A DNA stretch of 64,000 nucleotides from Pedobacter xixiisoli. GTDB taxonomy: Bacteria > Bacteroidota > Bacteroidia > Sphingobacteriales > Sphingobacteriaceae. Positions within the stretch are counted from its first letter, which is position 1; the number at the start of each line of letters is the position of its first letter. A model generated the notes under the pieces. The model did no database searches. It was not told the origin of the DNA and worked only from the letters and a program-made list of their open reading frames with translations. Shown here one piece after another: positions 19,281 through 29,059 of this stretch. The DNA lies in the NCBI RefSeq assembly GCF_900215335.1, contig NZ_OCMT01000001.1, forward strand, positions 372,001 through 436,000. The letters run 5' to 3'. The position numbers were made by a program, and so were the translations under genes.

Positions 19281-20846
19281 ATGAAAAAATTAAACTATAA
19301 AATAACTGGTCTAAAAATATTGGGCGTGTTATGCGTTCTGCTAACTTTTGCTTGTAAAAAGAACTCCGAAGAAGATACAAAACAAGCACAAGGAACATTG
19401 GTAAAACCTAATTATAACAGAAGTTCTACCTTTCGTAATCCACTAAATGGATGGGTAATGTATGGCTCTGGTTCTGGTAATCCTAATTATTGGGATACGG
19501 AATATTACGTGTCTGATTTGGGAAAAAGAGTAAAAGCGATAGATTATGCATCAGCTTGTTATATTCGCACCAATTGGGCAACTTTTAATCCTTCAAATGG
19601 TGTATATGCGTGGAGAGACCCTAATTCTGCACTTTATAAAATGATTAAGGGTGCACTAGATAGAGGCTTGCCAATATCTTTTAGAGTAGTAGTAGATGGC
19701 CGAGACCAAGGTTTAAATACGCCACAATTTGTGTATGATGCAGGGGCTAAATTTTATTTAGAAAATCCATCGTTTCCTTTACGAAAAACTCCATATCCTC
19801 AAGATCCAATTTTTAGACAGCATTACGCTAAATTTATTGAAGAGCTAGCTAAAGATTTTAATGATCCAAAGAAAACATCATTTATAGATGCTTATGGATT
19901 AGGTAAATGGGGCGAGGCACACAATGTGATTTACTTTGACCCAGCTGCTAATACCCCAACTCAAAGAGTTGAAGAAGCAAAAGAGGAAGTAATGGATTGG
20001 ATTTCGGACGTTTATACTAAAAATTTCACTAAAATACCTTTAATAATTAATTACCATAGAGTAGTAGGAGACCCCGTAAGTTGGGGAGCCGCAAATCCAA
20101 ATGCCGATCGATTATTAACTAAACTAATCAATAAAGGATACAGTTTACGTTCGGATGCTTTTGGTATGACCGAATATTATGGTAGTTGGGAAAAATCTTT
20201 CGCGAAGGCTTGGAACTTTAAACGTCCAATATTAATGGAAGGTGGCTGGATCACTAGTGGTACACACCGTTATTGGATAGATCCCAGCGGTAAGTACAGA
20301 GAGAATTTTCCAGAGGACGTTAGAAAAGGTGAGTTTGACAGTTCTGCAGAAGCGGCAGTAAATATGATGGATTTTCGTGTGGGTGATACCGAAAGTTGGT
20401 TTACAAGAGCTTTTACTTTTGTGCAACGTTTTACTTCCGAAGGTGGCTATCGCGTATACCCTGATCAGGTTTATTTACCAGAGAAAATTGGCAGCAGCGA
20501 AGAAGCAGTGATTACACACCGTTGGAGAAATATGGGCTGGGGCTACCTTCCAAATAATATCCCGCAATGGAATTATAAATATAAAGTTGCTTTTGCATTG
20601 CTAAACGCCGACGGAAGCGTAAATAAAGTTTTCATCGATAAAGCTGCAGAACCATCTACTTGGTTAAAAACTTCGCCAACAAGGTATGAGTTTAAAACTG
20701 CCTTAGGCGTACCTGCAGGAACTTACACTTGGGCCGTTGCCATTGTAGACAGTGCAAATGAAAATAAACCTGGAATTAGGTTATCTGTAAACGGAGATAT
20801 CACCACAGAAGGATGGTTGAAATTGATTAACGTACAGGTGCAGTAA
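19281..20846 (+). CDS. DUF4832-type lipoprotein with a glycosidase-like TIM barrel
   Basis: The leader ends LCVLLTFAC (Cys25), so it is probably an outer-membrane lipoprotein. The body begins with NPLNGW and has a barrel-like region with YIRTNWATFNPSNGVYAW and GLPISFRVV. Candidate catalytic residues are Glu212 in GLGKWGE and Glu320 in PILMEGGW, about 108 residues apart, as in retaining clan-A type enzymes. The C-terminal part (about 400-521) resembles the beta-sandwich DUF4832 domain. It is the last gene of the first susC operon, followed by a strong terminator. I infer a surface endo-acting hydrolase; it could also be a binding protein. No established family is assigned. Confidence 0.65.
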   Translation: MKKLNYKITGLKILGVLCVLLTFACKKNSEEDTKQAQGTLVKPNYNRSSTFRNPLNGWVMYGSGSGNPNYWDTEYYVSDLGKRVKAIDYASACYIRTNWATFNPSNGVYAWRDPNSALYKMIKGALDRGLPISFRVVVDGRDQGLNTPQFVYDAGAKFYLENPSFPLRKTPYPQDPIFRQHYAKFIEELAKDFNDPKKTSFIDAYGLGKWGEAHNVIYFDPAANTPTQRVEEAKEEVMDWISDVYTKNFTKIPLIINYHRVVGDPVSWGAANPNADRLLTKLINKGYSLRSDAFGMTEYYGSWEKSFAKAWNFKRPILMEGGWITSGTHRYWIDPSGKYRENFPEDVRKGEFDSSAEAAVNMMDFRVGDTESWFTRAFTFVQRFTSEGGYRVYPDQVYLPEKIGSSEEAVITHRWRNMGWGYLPNNIPQWNYKYKVAFALLNADGSVNKVFIDKAAEPSTWLKTSPTRYEFKTALGVPAGTYTWAVAIVDSANENKPGIRLSVNGDITTEGWLKLINVQVQ

Positions 20847-20869
20847 GCCATTTTTTAAGACTAATTAAA

Positions 20870-20916
20870 GAAAGCTCCCTGTTTGCCAATTGGTAAACAG
20901 GGAGCTTTCTCGTTTT
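20870..20916 (+). terminator. Strong intrinsic terminator of the first susC operon
   Basis: Arms GAAAGCTCCCTGTTTGCC (20870-20887) and GGTAAACAGGGAGCTTTC (20892-20909) pair over 18 positions with one G-U, loop AATT, followed by TCGTTTTT. It separates the HTCS-type operon from the following LacI-type operon. Confidence 0.9.
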
Positions 20917-21060
20917 TAATCAAAATCGATTGAGCAACATTTCATTTTTTAAATGATTTTTTTGGGAAAACAATGCGTAATGTTTCAATTTTGCAACAAT
21001 TATGATGCATGATTTTTATTTGAAAATATGCTAATCGACTCATTTTGTGCTGGTTTTTGG

Positions 21061-21103
21061 TTTCATGGAAACGTTCCCAAATATTGGGAACGTTTCCATG
21101 AAA
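21061..21103. promoter_or_regulatory. Paired LacI-family operators before the second susC operon
   Basis: A 43-bp near-perfect palindrome with 20-bp arms (TTTCATGGAAACGTTCCCAA and its complement) around ATA. Inside it are two 12-bp sites, GGAAACGTTCCC (21067-21078) and GGGAACGTTTCC (21086-21097), 19 bp apart. The same pairing and period occur at 32012-32042. The central ACGT dyad fits LacI-family operators. The site ends 46 bp before the -7 element, upstream of the polymerase footprint, which suits activation rather than blocking. Confidence 0.75.
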
Positions 21104-21143
21104 AATAGATGAAGCTTATCTCGGGTAGCAATAAAAACGTAGA

Positions 21144-21151
21144 TATATTTG
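21144..21151 (+). promoter_or_regulatory. -7 promoter element of the second susC operon
   Basis: TATATTTG matches TAnnTTTG exactly. No good TTG-type -33 element lies at the proper distance, so the promoter probably needs an activator. The susC start is about 165 bp downstream. Confidence 0.5.
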
Positions 21152-21317
21152 ATAGTAATCGAACACACTTATTATACTAACCAAATTAAAATGAAGACAA
21201 AATTTACCCTACACTCGTTGGGCGGCTCCTAAGTTAATTGCCCCACATGGCATAGATTAGAATCAGTTTCCTTGCCTCAAGATTTAACCGCTTTTTTCAA
21301 ATTAAAATACACCACTC
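21152..21317 (+). other. 5' leader of the second susC operon with a 13-codon frame
   Basis: The rest of the 471-bp gap holds no gene. ATG at 21191 opens a 13-codon frame, MKTKFTLHSLGGS, closed by TAA at 21230. It is the third MKT-starting mini-frame located in a PUL promoter leader in this window. It may be a leader peptide or chance. Confidence 0.25.
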
Positions 21318-24152
21318 ATGTCAGTTTTTATTAGAACGCTGAGGGTATTTACTTGCTGTGTCTTGTTGCTGCTTTATCATGCATCAACGCTTCATGCTCA
21401 GCAGGTTGTAGATACTACCAGTAAGAAGCAAGATACTTTGCAGCTTATAGATAAGAAGCTTAAAAAACTTATCTTTTTTAATACGCCAACAAACCTTTCC
21501 ACGAGTTCTTCCGCATCTATTTCGGGAAGTGAACTTACAAGCACTTTGGTAGCCTCTTATCCCATTGCGTTGGCCGGAAGGCTAACTGGTTTAACTACCA
21601 GCCAAAATAACGGACAACCATTTAATGAAGGGTATGCCCTAAGGTTGCGTGGTCAAAGCCCGCTTATTTTTATCGACGGTATTCCTCGTTCGGTTTCAGA
21701 AATTGGTATCGAAGAAATAGAATCGATAACGGTTTTAAAAGATGCGGTTTCATTAGCCATGTTGGGAGTTAGGGGCGCAAATGGAGCAATTTCTGTGATC
21801 ACCAAAAAAGGAATCTCTTCTGGTCAGAAAATTAGTTTTACCAGTCAGTTTGGTATTCAGCAGCCTATCCAGAATTTGGTTTCTAAGCAGTTAGATGCCT
21901 TTAACTATGCTAATTTGTATAATGAAGCATTGGTAAATGACGGCCTTTCGGTTGCCAATAATGGTTTTAGTCAAACGGCAATCAATGCGTATCAGACTGG
22001 AAGTGATCCTTTACGCTATCCAAACGTAAACTGGACAGATGAAGTGCTTAGAAAATCATCGGCTGTTGCCAGATATAGCTTAAACACCAGCGGTGGTAAT
22101 GATTTTGTACGTTTCTTCGTGAATTTAGAGCATTTTACTCAAGATGGTCTGCTAAAAACACGAGATGACATCAATACCAAATATTCTACCAACGCTAATT
22201 TTGTAGGATACTTTATTCGCTCTAATGTAGATGTTAAATTGACTGATAACTTAAGTGCTGGTCTTTACGTTCAGGGTAGGATACTTACCGATAATAGCCC
22301 AGGGAATTCGGGAACGGAAAGTATTTTCAATTCGTTGAGAGCTACACCAAATAGTGCCTATCCTGTGTTTAATGCTAATGGAACTTATGGCGGGTCGCCA
22401 CAGTTTCAAAATAATATTGTTGCCCAAGGTGTGAGTGCGGGTTATTCATCAACCAATACCAGAACCGTTTTATCTGATTTTTATTTGAAATATAATTTAG
22501 ACGATTTGACTAAAGGTTTATGGGTTAAAGCAAGAGCATCATTTTTTAGCAACCTGAGCGAAAATTATATCAGAACAAAGGGCTATGCTGTATTTGAACA
22601 GATAGGAGGCTTTGGTACAAATACGCCTGTTTATCGTCAGTACAATAATAATACCGACCAAACCAATACCAATAACATCGGTTTCCAGAACAGATCCGAT
22701 TTTCAGGAATTGTCTTTGGGTTATCAACGTGATTTTGGTGCTCATGGTATCGAAGCGGTGGTACTCGCTAACAGAGACAATCTAATCAGTGGGTCGAATT
22801 TGCCTTATACCATTCAAGGTATATCGGGTCATGTTTCCTATAACTACAATAAAAAATATTTGGCTGAGGTTTCTTTTTCACAGAACGGAGCTAACCGTTA
22901 TCCAAATAACGGTGGTTTCAGATATGGTTTTTTCCCAGCACTTGGTTTGGGATGGAACATACACGAGGAAGATTTCCTTAAAGGAAATAAATTACTTAGC
23001 CTCTTGAAACTATATGGTTCTTATGGTAAAGTAGGTAGAGATAATGGTGCTTACTACACCTATCAGCAAGTTTACAACGGTGCACCTGCGGCCATTTTTG
23101 GAAGTAGTGCTGGCGTAGTTACTACTATTGGAGAATCTTTCTTGGCTAATCCGGCAGTTACTTGGGAACACGCAAAGATGTTGAATGTGGGTATCGATGC
23201 TGCTTTTCTTGACAATAGATTAGGCTTAAATATCGAATACTACAGAAACAATTATGCCGATTTGAGCATAGTTAGAGGATCAAACAATACTTTGTTAGGT
23301 ATTTCATATCCAGCTGAAAATATCGGCAAACAGAATTATTATGGTTGGGAAACACAATTGAATTGGACTGAACGTAAGAAAGACTGGGGCTATTCTGTGA
23401 GGTTAAATGCTAGTTTGCAGAACAGTAAATTAATTTACAATGCAGAAGCTGCCCAAAGACATAGCTGGATGCAAAGAACAGGTCATCCTGTTGGACAAAG
23501 TTATGGCTACATTGCCGAAGGTCTATTCCGAAGTCAACAAGAAATTACGGGTGCAGCTACGATAGAAGGTTATACACCTCAGCCTGGCGATATCAGATAC
23601 AGAGATTTGAATAATGATGGTATCATTAACCAATACGATCAAACGACTATAGGTTCACAAAAACCGAGTTTATTTTTAGGTGCTCGATTTGGATTTAACA
23701 TTGGTGGTTTAGATGTAAGTGCATTGTTTCAAGGTGTGATTAACCAAGAAGTGTACCTGTCGGGAAATAGCTATTGGGAATTCCAAGGAGGTACCGCACA
23801 AGCTTACCAAAACCACTTAAATAGATGGACACCAGCTACTGCTGCTACCGCCGAATATCCACGTTTAACCACCAACTCTGGACCAAGAAATGGTGCGGTT
23901 AACAATTTTGTAGCTTCTTCTTTTTGGTTGAGAAATGGAGATTTTCTTAAGCTAAGAAATGTGGAGTTGGGTTATACGCTTCCTACAAATCTTACTCAAA
24001 AAATTGGTGTAAAATCTACCCGTTTATTCGCGAATGGATTAAATCTGTGGACTTTAAGTTCAAAAACATTTAACGGTGCCGATCCAGAAAACTTCAATGG
24101 CTCATATCCAATTGAGCGTGTGTTTTCTTTAGGCTTAAATATTCAATTATAG
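21318..24152 (+). CDS. SusC-family TonB-dependent importer without N-terminal regulatory domain
   Basis: A 944-residue outer-membrane transporter with a signal peptide ending LHAQ (about 28). Unlike its two neighbours it has no carboxypeptidase-regulatory-like domain and no recognisable VVVGYG segment. A short linker (VDTTSKKQDTLQLIDKKLKK) leads straight into a plug with PLIFIDGIPRSVSEIGIEEIES and GVRGANGAISVITKKG, then the barrel ending FSLGLNIQL. TonB contact must be made by a different short segment. It is first in a four-gene susCDsusCD operon driven by the promoter at 21144. The start ATG at 21318 gives a good signal peptide. Confidence 0.9.
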   Translation: MSVFIRTLRVFTCCVLLLLYHASTLHAQQVVDTTSKKQDTLQLIDKKLKKLIFFNTPTNLSTSSSASISGSELTSTLVASYPIALAGRLTGLTTSQNNGQPFNEGYALRLRGQSPLIFIDGIPRSVSEIGIEEIESITVLKDAVSLAMLGVRGANGAISVITKKGISSGQKISFTSQFGIQQPIQNLVSKQLDAFNYANLYNEALVNDGLSVANNGFSQTAINAYQTGSDPLRYPNVNWTDEVLRKSSAVARYSLNTSGGNDFVRFFVNLEHFTQDGLLKTRDDINTKYSTNANFVGYFIRSNVDVKLTDNLSAGLYVQGRILTDNSPGNSGTESIFNSLRATPNSAYPVFNANGTYGGSPQFQNNIVAQGVSAGYSSTNTRTVLSDFYLKYNLDDLTKGLWVKARASFFSNLSENYIRTKGYAVFEQIGGFGTNTPVYRQYNNNTDQTNTNNIGFQNRSDFQELSLGYQRDFGAHGIEAVVLANRDNLISGSNLPYTIQGISGHVSYNYNKKYLAEVSFSQNGANRYPNNGGFRYGFFPALGLGWNIHEEDFLKGNKLLSLLKLYGSYGKVGRDNGAYYTYQQVYNGAPAAIFGSSAGVVTTIGESFLANPAVTWEHAKMLNVGIDAAFLDNRLGLNIEYYRNNYADLSIVRGSNNTLLGISYPAENIGKQNYYGWETQLNWTERKKDWGYSVRLNASLQNSKLIYNAEAAQRHSWMQRTGHPVGQSYGYIAEGLFRSQQEITGAATIEGYTPQPGDIRYRDLNNDGIINQYDQTTIGSQKPSLFLGARFGFNIGGLDVSALFQGVINQEVYLSGNSYWEFQGGTAQAYQNHLNRWTPATAATAEYPRLTTNSGPRNGAVNNFVASSFWLRNGDFLKLRNVELGYTLPTNLTQKIGVKSTRLFANGLNLWTLSSKTFNGADPENFNGSYPIERVFSLGLNIQL

Positions 24153-24162
24153 CATTACAGAT

Positions 24163-25842
24163 ATGAAAAGAGTACTTTATTTTTTAATCATCGTATCTGT
24201 GCTGGCTCAATCGTGCAGAAAGTTTGAAAACCAACCTGAAGAAAGGGTTTTAGACGCAGATGTCTTTGATCCAACAGATCAAGAGGGTGTACAATCTACG
24301 GCTTATCTATTGGGCATTTATTCTTTCTTGCCTACTGGATTTAACCGTATTGAAGGCGATTTTTTAGATGCTGCAACCGATGATGCAGTGCCGTCTTCAG
24401 AACGATCAAATATCATGTTGTTCACCAATGGACAGCTAAACGCAACCAATAATCCCGATAACAACTGGGCAAATAGTTACACCATGATCAGAAGAAGCAA
24501 TGTTTTCCTTAAAAATATTGGAATCGTTCCTATTCCAGAAGAAAAAAGGAAAAGACAAGTGGCCGAAGCTCGTTTTCTACGTGCTTTTGCTTACTTCGAA
24601 TTATTGAAACGTTATGGTGGGGTGCCTTTAGTTGGCGATCAGGTATTTGACTTAAACAGTGATTTGAATTTGCCAAGAAATACATTTGCAGCATGTGTAG
24701 ACTACATTGCGGCAGAATGTGACGCCGCTACGCCAGATTTGCCAAATGGTTCTACTATTGCTGCGGCAGAATTTGGTAGGGTGCCATCTGAAGCTGCAAT
24801 GGCTTTAAAATGCAGATTGTATTTATATGCAGCTAGCCCATTATTTAATGGCGGTGGATTTGAAACCGATGCAACGCTAAAAGCGATTACAGGTTATCCA
24901 ACCAATGATCCGGCTAGATGGCAACGTGTAATTACCATTGCTGAAGCTTTAATTGCTAAAGGTTACTATAAATTACCTGCTGGAAGCGGAACTACTGTGT
25001 ATTCGAATGTATTTACCACTAAGATTAATACAGATATTATTTTGTCTAAGCAATTGCCAAACTCTACGGTAATTGAGAATGCGAATGCGCCAGTGGGTTA
25101 TGTAGCACCAACTACCAGTAACGGAAGAAATAGCCCCACACAAAACTTCGTAAACGCTTTTACAAACCTAAACGGTACGCCTTACACGGGTACTACAACA
25201 GCCGCCTCGCAATACGAAGGTCGTGATCCAAGATTGAAATCGATCTTGTTTTACAATGGCGTGCAATGGTTGGGAAGAGCAGTGCAGACTTACGAGGGTG
25301 GTTTGGATAAACCTAATCAAGCTTTTAAAACACAAACCAAAACTTCTTACTATTTGAGAAAGTTCATGGCCGATTTTACTACATCAACTACTTATGCTAA
25401 CCAGAGCCATAATTTCCCTTATTTCCGCTTTGCAGACGTTTTGTTAAGCTACGCTGAAGCATTAAATGAAGTTGGAAGGGTAGAAGATGCCGTAAGACAG
25501 ATGAATTTGGTGCGTGCTAGAGCAGGAATTACAGCTGGTACAGGTAGCAGGTATGGAGTTCCTGTTAGCGTAAGTCAGGATGACCTTCGCAACTTGATCA
25601 AAAACGAGCGACGTATCGAACTGAGCTTCGAAGAGCACCGCTTCTGGGATTTGCGCAGATGGAAAATGAGTGCTGAACTGGCCTCTACTTTACAAGGATT
25701 GACCATTACTCAAAATGATCCTCTTTATGTAGTGAAGAACGTAAACACGATGATATTTCAACCCAAATATTATCACCTGCCAATTCCTTATTCGGAAATC
25801 ACGAAGAACACTAAGCTAGTTCAAAATGAGGGCTATTATTAA
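24163..25842 (+). CDS. SusD-family surface glycan-binding lipoprotein (second pair)
   Basis: A 559-residue lipoprotein with leader MKRVLYFLIIVSVLAQSC (Cys18). Conserved SusD segments are VAEARFLRAFAYFELLKRYGGVPLVGD, SEAAMALKCRLYLYAASPLFNGGG, FPYFRFADVLLSYAEALNEVGR split across helices, and IKNERRIELSFEEHRFWDLRRWK, ending YYHLPIPYSEI. It starts 10 bp after its susC and pairs with it. Its family type (long SusD with the RRIELSFEEHRFWDLRRW block) is the same as the third pair and differs from the first. Confidence 0.95.
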   Translation: MKRVLYFLIIVSVLAQSCRKFENQPEERVLDADVFDPTDQEGVQSTAYLLGIYSFLPTGFNRIEGDFLDAATDDAVPSSERSNIMLFTNGQLNATNNPDNNWANSYTMIRRSNVFLKNIGIVPIPEEKRKRQVAEARFLRAFAYFELLKRYGGVPLVGDQVFDLNSDLNLPRNTFAACVDYIAAECDAATPDLPNGSTIAAAEFGRVPSEAAMALKCRLYLYAASPLFNGGGFETDATLKAITGYPTNDPARWQRVITIAEALIAKGYYKLPAGSGTTVYSNVFTTKINTDIILSKQLPNSTVIENANAPVGYVAPTTSNGRNSPTQNFVNAFTNLNGTPYTGTTTAASQYEGRDPRLKSILFYNGVQWLGRAVQTYEGGLDKPNQAFKTQTKTSYYLRKFMADFTTSTTYANQSHNFPYFRFADVLLSYAEALNEVGRVEDAVRQMNLVRARAGITAGTGSRYGVPVSVSQDDLRNLIKNERRIELSFEEHRFWDLRRWKMSAELASTLQGLTITQNDPLYVVKNVNTMIFQPKYYHLPIPYSEITKNTKLVQNEGYY

Positions 25843-25916
25843 AAAACTCAGGCATTCAATTTAAACATCAATAATCGTACTGGCCATTTATTAATTGGCT
25901 GTTCAATAAAAATTAC

Positions 25917-28900
25917 ATGATGAAGAAGATAACATATTTATGCTGCATTTGTCTGGTGCTGCTGAGCATTAAGGCTAATGCGCAGAGAAAACAGGTGACA
26001 GGTGTGGTAAGCGATCCATCGGGAGTTTTACCTGGTGTAACGGTGCTCGAAAAGAGTAATCCGACTAATGGAACTACTACTAGCCAAGAAGGTAAGTTTA
26101 CCCTCAACGTAACCAGTAATATCCTTGTGGTAAGGTTAATCGGTTACGCAACTAAAGAAATCAATATTGAAGGGAGAACCAACGTTACCGTATCCTTGCA
26201 AGAAGACAATACCAACTTAGAAGATGTGGTGATTGTTGGTTATGGAACACAGAAGAAAAAAACGTTAACGGGTGCGGTAGCCAGCATTGGAGGCGAAGAG
26301 ATTAGACAAAGTCCATCGCCAAGTTTGCAGAATGCGCTTGCAGGCCGTATTACAGGTTTTTCATCTCAACAAACCACTGGGCAGCCTGGATCAGATGGAG
26401 CGAGGTTTTATATTCGTGGGGTAAGTTCTTATGTAGGGGGATCAAGCAATAATCCCTTGATTTTAGTAGATGATATTGAATTCACTTACGATCAGTTTTC
26501 TCAATTAAGTGCCAACGAGATAGAATCTTTGAGTATATTGAAAGATGCCGCAACTACATCAATCTACGGCATTAAAGGTGCAAATGGTGTAATTTTAGTT
26601 ACCACCACTCGTGGTAAAGTAGGCAAGCCGAGAATTAGTGCCCAATTTGAATATGGTTTAAGCCAATTGACCAGACGACCAGAATATTTGGGTTCTTATG
26701 AGGCTGCAACGTTAATTAATGAGGCACAGGTGAATACCAATAATCTTAATCCCAATTCTAGCTTTGTACGTACGTTTTCCGATGCAGATTTAGAGCTTTA
26801 TCGTACTGGTGCTGATCCCTATGGCCACCCAGATAACAATTGGTCAGATATATTACTGAAACAATTTGCTCCACAAGCGAGGGCTAATTTTAATGTAACT
26901 GGAGGTACCGAAAAAGCCAAGTATTTCGTTTCTATAGGTTACTTAGATCAGGGTGGGCAAATAAAAGATTTTAGTGAGGACTTAAATAGTAAATACTATT
27001 ATAAAAGATATAATTACCGCTCTAACATCGATTTAAAAGTGACCAAAACGCTCGACGTAAAATTTGACTTGTTTGGAAATGTAGACGAAACCAATGGTAA
27101 CAATGCTTCTCCTAACAATACCATCTTTAGCGACATTGGTCGTTTAGCCGAAACTGCACCTTTTAACTATCCAGTTTTCAATCCTAATGGCACTCTAGGC
27201 TATAGCGTTTGGCAAAGAACGGCATCGGGAAGAAACAACAACAATATCGTAGGTCGTTTAATGTATAATGGTTACAACCGTAGTTTCAAAAATAACATTA
27301 ACTTATCTACTTCAGCTACTCAGAAATTAGATTTTATTACTCCTGGGCTTTCGTTAAAAGGAGTGTTGGCCTATCGTAATTTGTATGGTTATGGTCGTTC
27401 ACTTTCAAGACCTGTAGCAGGAACTGGTTTCATTTCTTATGTTTATGATCCAGCAACAGAGTCTTACAGCTTCGGCCAACGTGACAACATCTTTAGGCTG
27501 AGTACGCCTGGTTTAAGTTATAATGCTGGTAGTACAGTTAGTGCACTAACTATGCAGGCCATGTTAAATTATAGCAGAAGCTTCGGTGGGCACAACGTAT
27601 CTGGTTTGGTATTGTTTAATAACAGTGATAAACGTGCTCAATTTAATACAACGGCAAATCCAGCAAAAGAGAGCCAATACAATTTCAATCCAGAAATATT
27701 TAGTGGGATTACTGCGAGGTTTGGTTATGATTATAAACAAAGGTATTTAATAGAGCTTAGTGGCGCTTACAATGGTTCCGATCGTTTTGCGAAAGGCAAG
27801 ACCAAAGGTTTTTTCCCAGCAGTATCTGTGGGTTGGAACATTGCCGAAGAAAGTTTCATCAAAGATAATGTAAGTTTTATTGATCAGTTCAAATTGAGAG
27901 GTTCTTACGGTTTAGTGGGAGCAGATAATACGGACGGCGTATATGCTTACCTTCAGAATTGGGCAACAGGATCGGGAACCGGTTTGTTTGGCTTAGCAAC
28001 TAACAATCCTTATGGAGTGGTTACCGAGGGAACTATGGCTAATAACGAAGTAACTTGGGAGAAAGATAAGAAGCTAGATATAGGTTTGGATATGGCTTTT
28101 TTCAAAAGTAAGTTATCTGCTAAGTTAGATTATTTCAATAATAATAGATACGATATTATTACTACTCGAGGTACAGTTTCTTCTGTATTTGGACAAAATT
28201 TGCCATTAGTAAATATCGGTAGAACCAATAACCGAGGTTTCGAGGCAGAAATTAGCTTTAGAGATAATATCAGCAAAGATTGGAACTATTCCATTCAAGG
28301 GACTTATTCATTAGCAAAAAACAAAATCACGTTCAGGGATGAAGCCGTTACCTTGTATGATTATCAAAGAGAAACAGGTATGCCGATTGGGTCTCAGTTA
28401 AAATACAAATGGACAGGCGAATTTTACACGGCTGATGATATTGCTAATCCTGCAGTTGCTAAACCAACCATTGGTGGAAGGCCAGGAGATTTAAAATACA
28501 TGGACCTGAATGGCGATGGATTGATCAACGATAGTGATAAATCTTATTTTGGCTATACAAATACACCAAATACTGTAGCAGGTATCACCCTTGGTGCTGG
28601 CTATAAAAATTTCAAGCTAACCGTGTTGTTCCAAGCTTCGTTAAACTTTGTATCGAGTGCCCAAGGAGCAGTTATACATCATAATGCAACTAATCAGATG
28701 CCAATACACCAACAACATTGGACACCAGAATTGGGCAATAACGCAAAATATCCACAACTATATACTACTGCTTTAAGTCAAAGTCCACGCGATTGGTATT
28801 CCGATTTTTGGGCTATACCAGGTGATTACTTGCGTTTAAAAACTGCTGAGTTAAGCTATACTGCTGGTCCGAAATTATTATCTAAACTTAAGGTAAAAGG

Positions 28901-29051
28901 ACTTAGGTTATATACCAACGGCTACAACTTATTGACTTTCACTAAGCTGGATAAGTTGTACAATCTGGATCCAGAAGTATTAGAATCATCAGCAGATTTG
29001 CCTTACCCACCAACAAGAATTATAAACATGGGTTTAAACGTTACATTTTAA
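25917..29051 (+). CDS. SusC/RagA-family TonB-dependent importer (third pair)
   Basis: A 1,044-residue transporter. The signal peptide ends IKANAQ (about 22). A carboxypeptidase-regulatory-like domain follows (VTGVVSDPSGVLPGVTVLEK), then VVIVGYGTQKKKTLTGA. The plug carries NPLILVDDIEFTYDQFSQL and IYGIKGANGVILVTTTRGK, and the barrel ends INMGLNVTF. The plug differs from the usual DGVP consensus by having VDDIE. It lies 74 bp after the second susD with no visible terminator, so it belongs to the same operon. Either ATG at 25917 or 25920 may be used. Confidence 0.94.
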   Translation: MMKKITYLCCICLVLLSIKANAQRKQVTGVVSDPSGVLPGVTVLEKSNPTNGTTTSQEGKFTLNVTSNILVVRLIGYATKEINIEGRTNVTVSLQEDNTNLEDVVIVGYGTQKKKTLTGAVASIGGEEIRQSPSPSLQNALAGRITGFSSQQTTGQPGSDGARFYIRGVSSYVGGSSNNPLILVDDIEFTYDQFSQLSANEIESLSILKDAATTSIYGIKGANGVILVTTTRGKVGKPRISAQFEYGLSQLTRRPEYLGSYEAATLINEAQVNTNNLNPNSSFVRTFSDADLELYRTGADPYGHPDNNWSDILLKQFAPQARANFNVTGGTEKAKYFVSIGYLDQGGQIKDFSEDLNSKYYYKRYNYRSNIDLKVTKTLDVKFDLFGNVDETNGNNASPNNTIFSDIGRLAETAPFNYPVFNPNGTLGYSVWQRTASGRNNNNIVGRLMYNGYNRSFKNNINLSTSATQKLDFITPGLSLKGVLAYRNLYGYGRSLSRPVAGTGFISYVYDPATESYSFGQRDNIFRLSTPGLSYNAGSTVSALTMQAMLNYSRSFGGHNVSGLVLFNNSDKRAQFNTTANPAKESQYNFNPEIFSGITARFGYDYKQRYLIELSGAYNGSDRFAKGKTKGFFPAVSVGWNIAEESFIKDNVSFIDQFKLRGSYGLVGADNTDGVYAYLQNWATGSGTGLFGLATNNPYGVVTEGTMANNEVTWEKDKKLDIGLDMAFFKSKLSAKLDYFNNNRYDIITTRGTVSSVFGQNLPLVNIGRTNNRGFEAEISFRDNISKDWNYSIQGTYSLAKNKITFRDEAVTLYDYQRETGMPIGSQLKYKWTGEFYTADDIANPAVAKPTIGGRPGDLKYMDLNGDGLINDSDKSYFGYTNTPNTVAGITLGAGYKNFKLTVLFQASLNFVSSAQGAVIHHNATNQMPIHQQHWTPELGNNAKYPQLYTTALSQSPRDWYSDFWAIPGDYLRLKTAELSYTAGPKLLSKLKVKGLRLYTNGYNLLTFTKLDKLYNLDPEVLESSADLPYPPTRIINMGLNVTF

Positions 29052-29059
29052 TTTATACC

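Noticed and set aside
20870..21103. CRISPR-like or att-type repeats around the terminator and palindrome
   Set aside because: The two structures differ in sequence; one is a terminator and the other a paired operator. No repeat-spacer pattern is present in the window.
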